This document shows, in pieces, positions 55,463 through 64,000 of a DNA stretch of 64,000 bases. Position 1 is the first letter of the stretch; the number at the start of each line of letters is the position of its first letter. Both the position numbers and the translations under genes were made by a program. The notes under the pieces are model-generated. The model was not told the DNA's origin. It saw only the letters and a program-made list of their open reading frames with translations, and ran no database searches. This stretch comes from Phycisphaeraceae bacterium (lineage in GTDB: Bacteria; Planctomycetota; Phycisphaerae; Phycisphaerales; Phycisphaeraceae): assembly GCA_029260595.1 (NCBI GenBank), contig JAJDCY010000023.1, positions 62,001 to 126,000 on the forward strand. Reading direction: 5' to 3'.

Positions 55463-57214
55463 CTACTCGGCCTCGAGGCGGATGCCGTTCAGGTCGAGCA
55501 GCGTGCCGGTGGATTGATAGTAGCGGGAGATGGCGGTGCTGTAGTCGGCCAGGGCCTGGGCCTCCTGGATCTCGGCGTTGGCCAGGCGTTGCTGGGTGGA
55601 GAGTTTCAGGTCCAGCAGGAACTCGGGGGTGAGTGCGACGCCGGCTTCTTCTTGTTCTTCGAGCGCTCGCAGGTTGTCGGCTGCGGCGCGGCGGGCGGCC
55701 CGGGCGGCACCGATCAATTCGAACGTGGTGTGCAGGTCGCGGAGCGCGGCTTTCACATCGGTGATGACCTGCATCGACGTGCGGCGGTAGTTCACGACGG
55801 CGGCTTGGCGTTGCAGTTGTTGCTCGCGGTACTGCGCCTCGGGGCCGCGGTTACCGATCGGGACTTCGAATTGCGCCGTCAGCAGGTAGTCGATGAAATC
55901 GGCTGAATCCAGCCCCGCACCGGGGGCTTCGCCCACACCGTTGTATCGCAGGGTGGCACCGAGGTTCAGCACGGGCAGCCGCTGGTTGTCTGCGACGCGC
56001 TGGCGGATCGAGGCATCGTCGATCTCGAGCAGAGCGCGCCGCAACTCGGGGCGGTGGCGCAGCGCGGTCGTCACCGCGTCGAGCAGGCTGTAGGTCACCG
56101 ACAGGTCGGCCGGCTCATCGACCGGCACAATCAGGATCTCCTCGGCGATCGGCGCATCAGGCGCGTTGATCAGCAGCTTGAGCTGGTCGGACGCCAGGCG
56201 GACCTGCTGTCGGGCGCGGATCACGTCGGCGCGGCGGAGCTCGACGAAGCTGTTGGCCTCGGTCAGCCGGACGGGGCTGACGTCGAAGTTCTGGCGGCGC
56301 TGCAACTGGTCGCGATCAGCCTGGGTGCGTTCGAGCAACCGCTGCTGGATCAACAGGAGGTTTCTCGAAAAAACCAGTTGCCAGTAGGCCTGCTCGGTTG
56401 CCTGGACGACATTGATCAGCGTCAGGCGGAGGTCCTGGAGCGTCTCGCGGCGGGCGTTCTGTTCGAGGGCGATCCCGGCGCGATTCACGTCCGAGCCGAA
56501 GTTACGTAGCAGCGGCTGGGTGAGCTGGATCTCGATGTCGGTGTCGTGGTAGTGGAAGCGGCTGTTGGGGATGGCGGAGAAAAACGACGGGTCTTCGTTG
56601 ATGCGTGCGAAGACGGCCTGGACGGTCAGTTGCCCGCCGCTGCTGAGGTTCTTGCGGATGCCCGTCGCGGCGGTGGATCGCTCGGACTGCTGGCTGCCGA
56701 AAACGGACAGACCCGCTCCCGTGCCCGGGCGTGGGGTATCGGTCGAGTCGCGGTTGAGGTTGGTGAAAAACACCGCGTCGAAGTCGGACTCGGCCCGGGT
56801 GATCCTCGCCTCACTGATCGCCGGCTGGATGCGGGCGAGTTCGACGTCGAGGTTGGATCGGACCGCGCGGCGGATGACCTCGCGCAGGTTCATGACGACC
56901 AGGTCGGTGTTGGCTTTGCCCAGCAGGTCGGCCCCGAGGCGCAGCTCGTCTTTCTGATAGGCAGCGGGGCCGCTCATCCGGTCGAGTTGCGTGCGACGCT
57001 CGTTCGATAGCTCGGTCTCGACGTCGCTGGGCGGGCGTGAGAGCTCGACCACCGGCCCGGCGGCGACCGCCTGGAGGTAGGCGCGGTTGGAACCGACCAG
57101 GTCTTCGCGCAGGCGGTCTTCGAGTGTGCGGTCCAGCGGCCCGGCGCACCCGGCCAGAAAGGCCGCGCTCAACATCAGCCCGAGTCCGTTCGGTAGCTTC
57201 ATGGGTAACTTCAT
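55463..57214 (-). CDS. TolC-family outer membrane efflux lipoprotein
   Basis: 583 residues from the ATG at 57214 (MKLPMKLPNGL). The signal ends in the lipobox FLAGC, so it is lipid-anchored like other TolC-type factors. Two OEP repeats form the coiled-coil tunnel: QPLLRNFGSDVNRAGIALEQ, VQATEQAYWQLVFSRNLLLI, then RQRVADNQRLPVLNLGATLR and VNYRRTSMQVITDVKAALRD. It should be the outer-membrane exit of an RND or ABC pump; no pump or membrane fusion protein is next to it. Divergent from leuC. Confidence 0.9.
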   Translation of the reverse strand: MKLPMKLPNGLGLMLSAAFLAGCAGPLDRTLEDRLREDLVGSNRAYLQAVAAGPVVELSRPPSDVETELSNERRTQLDRMSGPAAYQKDELRLGADLLGKANTDLVVMNLREVIRRAVRSNLDVELARIQPAISEARITRAESDFDAVFFTNLNRDSTDTPRPGTGAGLSVFGSQQSERSTAATGIRKNLSSGGQLTVQAVFARINEDPSFFSAIPNSRFHYHDTDIEIQLTQPLLRNFGSDVNRAGIALEQNARRETLQDLRLTLINVVQATEQAYWQLVFSRNLLLIQQRLLERTQADRDQLQRRQNFDVSPVRLTEANSFVELRRADVIRARQQVRLASDQLKLLINAPDAPIAEEILIVPVDEPADLSVTYSLLDAVTTALRHRPELRRALLEIDDASIRQRVADNQRLPVLNLGATLRYNGVGEAPGAGLDSADFIDYLLTAQFEVPIGNRGPEAQYREQQLQRQAAVVNYRRTSMQVITDVKAALRDLHTTFELIGAARAARRAAADNLRALEEQEEAGVALTPEFLLDLKLSTQQRLANAEIQEAQALADYSTAISRYYQSTGTLLDLNGIRLEAE

Positions 57215-57383
57215 GGTGTGAGCCGGACTATAGATACGCATCGAACCCCCGTCAAAATGCAATGTACGGCAAATGTGGCCCGAGCGTGGCTGCGGCCGTA
57301 AGATACCGGGACTAATCGACCGCACCAAATGATCTGCGGCCGCCATCCGATCCACAGCCAGCCCCCCACCAGGAGTAGACCCC

Positions 57384-58793
57384 ATGGGCAAGCCCATGAC
57401 GATGACTGAAAAGATCCTTGCGGCCCATGCCGACAAGGCGGCTGTTGAGCCCGGCGAGAACGTCTGGGTCAACGTCGATGTTCTGATGACGCACGATGTA
57501 TGCGGCCCGGGGACGATCGGGATCCTCAAACGGCAGTTTGGCCCGGATGCCCGCGTGTGGGACCCGGACCGCGTCGTGATCGTGCCGGACCACTACATCT
57601 TCACAGCCGACGATAAGTGCCATCGCAACATCCAGATCCTGCGGGATTTTGTGCGTGAGCAGGGGCTTAAGTACTACTACGACCCGGACTTCGTGACCAG
57701 CGACCCGAGTATGCCCAACCCCTACAAGGACCCGACCAAGACCTCTTATAAGGGTGTCTGCCACAAGGCTCTGCCCGAGGAAGGCCATGTGCGGCCGGGC
57801 GAGATCCTGCTGGGCACCGACAGCCACACGTGCACGGCGGGTGCGTTCGGGCAGTTCGCGACCGGTGTCGGGAACACGGACGCGGCGTTCGTGCTGGGCA
57901 CGGGCAAGACATGGCTGAAGGTCCCGCCGACGATGAAGTTCGTCTTCCACGGCGAATTGCCGCCCTACCTCACCGCCAAGGATCTGATCCTCGCCGTGAT
58001 CGGGCAGATCTCGGTGAGCGGCGCGACCTATAAGAGCATGTACTTCGCCGGCGAGGGCGTGAGCAGTTTGACGCTCGAAGACCGGATGACGCTGACCAAC
58101 ATGGCGATCGAAGCCGGCGGGAAGAACGGCGTCTGCGATGTCGACGAGAAGACGCTCGAGTATGTGCGTGCGCGATCGAACGTCGATCAGTGGACGGTGT
58201 ACGAAGACGATGCGGGGTGTGCGTACGACTACGAGCACGAGTGGGACCTGGGCACGCTCGAACCGCTGGTGGCGAAACCGTTCTCGCCGGACAACAAAGA
58301 CACGGCACGCAATTGCCGGGATGTGAAAGTCGATCGGGCGTACATCGGATCGTGCACCGGTGGGAAGATCACGGACATGATCTTCGCGGCGAACCTGCTC
58401 AACGGGCACTCGGTGAAGGTCCCGACGTTTGTGGTTCCCGGCTCGACCGAGGTTCACGCGGACATGCAGCGGTTGAACTTGCAGGGCGAGGCGAAGGCCG
58501 CGGGCGAGAAGAGCATCCAGGAAGTGCTCGAAGACGCCGGCTGCAGCCTCGGGCCGTCGAGTTGTGCTGCCTGCCTGGGTGGTCCCGAGGACACGTTCGG
58601 TCGCCTCAACGAACCGATCACCTGCATCAGCACCACGAACCGCAACTTCCCCGGCCGGATGGGTCACAAGGAGGCAGGGGTGTACCTGGCGTCGCCGCTG
58701 ACGGTCGCCGCGAGCGCACTGACCGGGCACGTCACCGACCCGCGCGAGTACGTGACCGAACCGATCGCAACGGGGACGGCGGGGGTGGCGTAG
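57384..58793 (+). CDS. leuC: 3-isopropylmalate dehydratase large subunit (LeuC/aconitase family)
   Basis: 469 residues. Leucine biosynthesis: isomerises 2- to 3-isopropylmalate with LeuD. Fe-S ligands: cysteines in IGSCTGGKITDMIF and GPSSCAACLGGPEDTF. Other motifs: HDVCGPGTIGILKR, LLGTDSHTCTAGAFGQFATG and VGNTDAAFVLG. AGGAG precedes the ATG. The HacA-type (homoaconitase) branch of the family is similar, so the exact substrate is not certain. No leuD is adjacent in this window. Confidence 0.88.
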   Translation: MGKPMTMTEKILAAHADKAAVEPGENVWVNVDVLMTHDVCGPGTIGILKRQFGPDARVWDPDRVVIVPDHYIFTADDKCHRNIQILRDFVREQGLKYYYDPDFVTSDPSMPNPYKDPTKTSYKGVCHKALPEEGHVRPGEILLGTDSHTCTAGAFGQFATGVGNTDAAFVLGTGKTWLKVPPTMKFVFHGELPPYLTAKDLILAVIGQISVSGATYKSMYFAGEGVSSLTLEDRMTLTNMAIEAGGKNGVCDVDEKTLEYVRARSNVDQWTVYEDDAGCAYDYEHEWDLGTLEPLVAKPFSPDNKDTARNCRDVKVDRAYIGSCTGGKITDMIFAANLLNGHSVKVPTFVVPGSTEVHADMQRLNLQGEAKAAGEKSIQEVLEDAGCSLGPSSCAACLGGPEDTFGRLNEPITCISTTNRNFPGRMGHKEAGVYLASPLTVAASALTGHVTDPREYVTEPIATGTAGVA

Positions 58794-58817
58794 GTTTTCG
58801 GTTGAGCGAGCCGGGTT

Positions 58818-60267
<1,450 letters not shown>

Positions 60268-60275
<8 letters not shown>

Positions 60276-61065
60276 GGTTCACCGTCGCCGGTACCGCGAT
60301 GCGCAAAAGAAGCTCCGCGCCGCGCGGCTGGCGGTCACGGATCACCAAGCTGCCGCCAACGCTCTCGGCCACCTCTCGGCAGAGTTCCAACCCCAGCCCG
60401 TGATGGTCCGGCTTGGTCGTTTGGCCGAATCGAAACTGCCCGTCGTCATCACACATCGCCGGGTCAATCCCCGGCCCGTTGTCACGGACAACCATCTCCA
60501 TCGATCCGCCGCGAACCTGCGCGATCAAATCCACCTGCGGTTGCTCGGGCACGGCGTCGAAGACTGCCGTGTGGTCCGCAAAGGCCTCGATGCTGTTTCG
60601 CAGGGCGTTGGCGATGATCGGATAGAGCGGGCCGGCGGGGAGGTTGGCCGCGTCGCTCGACAGGCAGACACGGATATCCACGCCGCGCGCCGACGCGGCC
60701 GGGGTCAGCAGCCGCACCGCCTGCTCGACGGCCTGGCCGAATGTCTGGTCGTCGTGGTGCAGGCCATTGGCGGATTGGCTGTCGCTCATCCAGCGTTGCA
60801 GGAGCACAGCCATCTGCCGCATCGCCTGGTTGGCGATGTCGAGGCGTTCGATCGTCCCGCGGTTCGGCGATTGAGCGCCTGGCACGGCCCCTTGGTCGGC
60901 CTGGATCTTGGACGTGGCCAGCGAGAGGTTGCGCATGGCGCCGTCGATCAGGTTGGCCAACTCGTGCGCGACCTTGAGCGCGTCACGCCGATCGTCAGCC
61001 GCGAGCGTGTTGCCGTCGGGCGACGGCGTGCTTTGCGCGGGTGGGTTGTTGCTTGGAATCGACAT
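60268..61065 (-). CDS. Histidine kinase without a visible sensor domain
   Basis: 265 residues. The H-box is ALKVAHELANLIDGAMRNLS; the GHKL domain has the N-box IIANALRNSIEAF, G1 VVRDNGPGIDP and G2 HHGLGLELC. No transmembrane or PAS domain is visible, so it is probably cytoplasmic and driven by another protein or metabolite. Its stop overlaps the start of the NtrC-type regulator, its expected substrate. The ATG at 61065 is chosen over a GTG two codons earlier. Confidence 0.9.
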
Positions 61066-61197
61066 CGCCACGTCTACTATCGTCGCGTGAAAACCGCAGG
61101 TTGAGTGGGGTGTGGCGAAAACGCATCACGACGGTGGGCCCGGGCGTGATGATCCGACGCGACACCGGTTCGAGCGGGGGCGGGGCCACGTCAGCAG

Positions 61198-61641
61198 TCA
61201 GACCGCTCGCGGGGGCAACGCGCGGATCGTGTGGGTGGCGGTCTCGGTGTAGTCGGGCGGCGCGTCCCACCGGACGGATTGCCAAAACGGCTGCGGGTCG
61301 TCCTTGCCGGACAGCACCAGCCTGGCGCTGTGCGCGCCGCTGGAGCTTAGCTTTTGCAGGGCCTTGCCCAGGAGTTTCTGGGAGATCTCCGTGGCGTCGT
61401 CACCGGGCGCGACCGCTAGCTGGTACTGCTGGCCGTCTTCGCCGTCGTGCCCGTAGAGGATCGTGCCGACGACCTTGCCATCGACCACCGCGACCAGGCT
61501 CAGGCTGTTATTGGACCGCAGGTAGGACTTGAGCCCGCGCGGCGAGTCGATCATCGCGGCGGCCATGTCGCCGGTGGACTGCCAGAGTTCTAGGACGGCT
61601 TGGTAGTCGCCCGCACCGATTTCTCTGAATTCGACGTCCAT
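61198..61641 (-). CDS. GNAT-family N-acetyltransferase
   Basis: 147 residues. FREIGAGDYQAVLELWQSTG is the usual GNAT start. SLVAVVDGKVVGTILYGHDG is strand 2-4, and YQLAVAPGDDATEISQKLLG the acetyl-CoA loop (the R-G-x-G is weak). It ends RDQPFWQSVRWD-like DDPQPFWQSVRWDAPPDY. Substrate unknown. It lies between the kinase gene and ileS. Confidence 0.8.
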   Translation of the reverse strand: MDVEFREIGAGDYQAVLELWQSTGDMAAAMIDSPRGLKSYLRSNNSLSLVAVVDGKVVGTILYGHDGEDGQQYQLAVAPGDDATEISQKLLGKALQKLSSSGAHSARLVLSGKDDPQPFWQSVRWDAPPDYTETATHTIRALPPRAV

Positions 61642-61731
61642 CGGGTGTGGTCCACGGGCGGCGCGTAACGGTCCCGTAGTCCTGATCGGCTGGATCCTTA
61701 GGCGAGTTTGGTGGCGGCGGGCTGGAAGGGG

Positions 61732-63999
61732 TCAGGCCAGGCCCAGGGCCTTGGCGTCGCGCTGGGACAGGTTGCTGGCGTCGCTTCGCTGCTGGACCGT
61801 GCCGTCGCGCTTCCACGACCGCTCACAGCGAGGCTGGTCACGCAGGTCGAGCATCTCGAGTTGATCGGTGGTGGCTGAGAGTTCGAGCCGGCTGATGCCG
61901 CAGAGGTCGGCCAGGTCGTCGGCGCTGAATGCGGCGAGTTGGTTGTCTGGGTCGGGCACGCGCAGGCCGACGTCGAGCGGGTTGTCGATGTTGGCGTGTT
62001 GGCGGGCATCCTCGATGTGCTTCAGCCACACGTCGCGCGACTTGATCACGCCGGGCCACGCTTCAGACACCGGCGCGTCAGACGGCTGGGGGAAGGCCGC
62101 GAGATGGACACTGATCGGATCGGGCGTGTCGCCATGCAGCGCGAGCCAGGCCTCGTCGGCGGTGTGCGGGAGGACCGGAGCGACCAGGCGAATCAGGGCG
62201 TCGGCGATGCGGTGGATCGCGGTCTGGGTGCGGCGGCGGCGCGGGGCGTCGGCGGCATCGCAATAAAGGCGATCCTTGGTCGCGGCGAGGTAGGTCGCGG
62301 ACATCGTGTCGTTGCAGAAGTTGAAAAGCGCATCGCGGACCTTACGGAACTGCAGGGCTTCGTATGCGCGGGTCGTCGTGTGGATCAGCCCATCGAGTTG
62401 CGACAGAGCCCAGGCGTCGAGGCTTGCGGCATCGTCGTCGGTGAAGCTGTACGCATGCCCGCTCTGGTCGGCTGGGCGCGGGTCGAAGTCGTAGAGGTTG
62501 CTCAGCAGGTACCGCAGGGTGTTGCGGACCTTGCGGTACTCCTCGCCGGCTAAGCGGAAGAACTCGTGATCCACCTTAATGTCGTTGTCGGGGTTCAGGC
62601 TACTAACCCACCACCGGCAGACATCGGCGCCGAAGTCTTTGAGCAGTGTGTCGACCTCGAGCGCGTTACCGCCGCTCTTGGACATTTTGCGGCCGTCCTT
62701 GTCGACCATGAACCCGTGCGTAAGCACATTCTTAAACGGCGACTGCCCCGTCACCCCCAACGCCGGCAACAACGAAAGCTGAAACCACCCCCGGTGTTGA
62801 TCGGAACCCTCAAGATAGAGGTCGGCGGGGAAGCCTAAGCCGCGTTCGCGCAACACCGCATTCCAAGACGACCCGGACTCGAACCAGACGTCAAAGATGT
62901 CGTGGGATTTTTCGAGTTCGTTGAATGCATCGCTGCCGGCCTGCTCAAGCCACTGCGGAACCTGCTCCTCCGCGATATCTGCAGCAAGATCATAGCCCTC
63001 GAGCAGTTCGGCAGGTGTAGCTTTAAACCAGAAATCAGAACCATGCTTGCGCAGATTGCTAGCTACGGCACGTACGGACCTTGCAGTGTACAGTGGCTCA
63101 ACCTCGATGCCCTCCGGTGGCAGAAAGACAGGGATTGGTAATCCCCAGGCCCGCTGTCGGCTCAGACACCAATCCGGTCGGGACTCAAGCATTCCGCGCA
63201 TCCGATTGCGCCCCCACTCGGGGAAAAATCGGATGTCCTTTTCAGTCGCTTCGAGACCCATCTGCCGTAACGTTGGCGCGGTTGCATCACCATGCCCTTG
63301 ACCCTCGAAGAACGAAAAACCAACAGGGAAATCCATCGTCACAAACCACTGCTCAGTCGCACGGAAAATCACTGGGGTTTTGGATCGCCAATCATGAGGG
63401 TAACTGTGATCAATTAATTCGGCGTGGAAGAGATTGCCTGTTTCTTTCAGATGGTCTACTACTCGTTCATTGCCTCCTTCGAGCACACCAACACCTTGCA
63501 GCCAGTGCGGAACTGTACGATCGTATGTTCCATCTGGTAAGACAGGGCAGTAGACATCGAAGGGGTAAGGCACGGGCTCCGATTGGTCGGGACGGACCCA
63601 AGCAACAGTTTGGCTTCCGTCATCCTCCTGCTTAAAGTGCAGGCCTCGTTTTCGCCCCGTCTGGTAGTCCTCCACGCCGTGACCAGGAGCGGTATGCACC
63701 ATACCCGTCCCCTCTTCTAGGGTAACGTAGTCAGCGACGACAACAGGAGCAATCCGATCCATGAACGGGTGTTTGTAGTACAGGTGCGTCTCCTGAAGAT
63801 GTGTTCCAGCGCATACACCCTGCAACTCATAGTTCGTGACACCAGCCGCGTTGAACACTCGTTCCTCTAAATCGACAGCCAATAGAACATGTTTGTCCTG
63901 CCCACAATGCGAGACGCTATATAGGCCGTAGATTGGGGCGTATGCCACAGCGACAGCCATATTTGCTGGCAACGTCCATGGCGTTGTCGTCCAGATCAT
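61732..63999 (-). CDS. ileS: Isoleucyl-tRNA synthetase, 3' part, cut by the right edge
   Basis: The last 755 residues of IleS, open to the window edge; the catalytic N-terminus, including the HIGH motif, lies outside. Visible: editing-domain segments, SRQRAWGLPIP, DVWFESGSSWNAVL, SDQHRGWFQLSLL, the KMSKS loop (DKDGRKMSKSGGNALEVDTL) and the anticodon-binding helical domain. The C-terminal zinc ribbon of bacterial IleS is degenerate: CERSWKRDGTV keeps a single cysteine. GC falls from about 68% near 62100 to about 43% near 63380 within the gene, by counting sample lines. Confidence 0.95.
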   Translation of the reverse strand: MIWTTTPWTLPANMAVAVAYAPIYGLYSVSHCGQDKHVLLAVDLEERVFNAAGVTNYELQGVCAGTHLQETHLYYKHPFMDRIAPVVVADYVTLEEGTGMVHTAPGHGVEDYQTGRKRGLHFKQEDDGSQTVAWVRPDQSEPVPYPFDVYCPVLPDGTYDRTVPHWLQGVGVLEGGNERVVDHLKETGNLFHAELIDHSYPHDWRSKTPVIFRATEQWFVTMDFPVGFSFFEGQGHGDATAPTLRQMGLEATEKDIRFFPEWGRNRMRGMLESRPDWCLSRQRAWGLPIPVFLPPEGIEVEPLYTARSVRAVASNLRKHGSDFWFKATPAELLEGYDLAADIAEEQVPQWLEQAGSDAFNELEKSHDIFDVWFESGSSWNAVLRERGLGFPADLYLEGSDQHRGWFQLSLLPALGVTGQSPFKNVLTHGFMVDKDGRKMSKSGGNALEVDTLLKDFGADVCRWWVSSLNPDNDIKVDHEFFRLAGEEYRKVRNTLRYLLSNLYDFDPRPADQSGHAYSFTDDDAASLDAWALSQLDGLIHTTTRAYEALQFRKVRDALFNFCNDTMSATYLAATKDRLYCDAADAPRRRRTQTAIHRIADALIRLVAPVLPHTADEAWLALHGDTPDPISVHLAAFPQPSDAPVSEAWPGVIKSRDVWLKHIEDARQHANIDNPLDVGLRVPDPDNQLAAFSADDLADLCGISRLELSATTDQLEMLDLRDQPRCERSWKRDGTVQQRSDASNLSQRDAKALGLA

Positions 64000-64000
64000 C

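Noticed and set aside
57312-58730. A 472-residue frame antisense to leuC
   Set aside because: It is rich in R, H and V, has no family match or ribosome-binding site, and mirrors a certain gene; long antisense frames are expected in GC-rich DNA.

Overview
The window is high-GC bacterial DNA and looks like a planctomycete of the class Phycisphaerae. The signs are several secreted proteins that end in a PEP-CTERM sorting tail (some also with a dockerin), two GroELs around one GroES, many lone glycosyltransferases, and a dnaA with neither dnaN nor gyrase genes beside it. The lineage is inferred from gene content; no rRNA is present.

Layout. 1-4.9 kb: the start of an unknown gene, a glycosyltransferase-panC pair, prmC, a secreted protein and a GNAT acetyltransferase. 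4.9-8.3 kb: a possible origin or dnaA control region with two DnaA boxes, dnaA, a LysM lipoprotein, truB and tRNA-Ser(GGA). 8.3-10.9 kb: a glycan cluster of two glycosyltransferases (one PLOD-like) and a methyltransferase. 11-21 kb: a decayed dockerin fragment, a TPR protein split by a frameshift, and a 2112-residue glycine-rich dockerin/PEP-CTERM protein. 21-24.7 kb: a secreted protein, thioredoxin, a TetR regulator with its palindromic operator, a membrane protein and two small proteins.

24.9-27.3 kb is the most unusual stretch. A single protein joins an HTH domain, a GHKL ATPase and a STAS-like domain. Three TTG(T/A)CAACA repeats at an exact 22-bp period lie in front of it. Next to it are an AT-rich tract and a probable orphan small RNA with its own promoter and intrinsic terminator, then a response regulator. 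A palindromic repeat found here recurs on both sides of an AT-rich FkbM methyltransferase gene at 48.6-49.6 kb, so this repeat family keeps company with low-GC accessory genes.

27.4-37.5 kb: a VOC protein, an Mrp ATPase, then a PEP-CTERM gene array with footprints of tandem duplication and decay (a C-terminal remnant before, and an N-terminal leader copy after, the 1084-residue gene). 38.2-44.4 kb: a protein-folding cluster groEL1-groES-groEL2-dnaJ-grpE-fmdB without dnaK. 44.4-53.7 kb: a flippase-like membrane protein, two small membrane proteins, a prenyltransferase-repeat protein, the FkbM cassette, murC, a GH57 glycoside hydrolase and rdgB. 53.7-64 kb: a PEP-CTERM protein with a long purine-rich downstream region, a TolC-family lipoprotein, leuC, a histidine kinase/NtrC pair, a GNAT protein, and ileS running off the right edge with a base composition that changes within the gene.

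Roles are assigned from motifs read by eye. No searches were run, and starts are chosen from ribosome-binding sites and domain limits.
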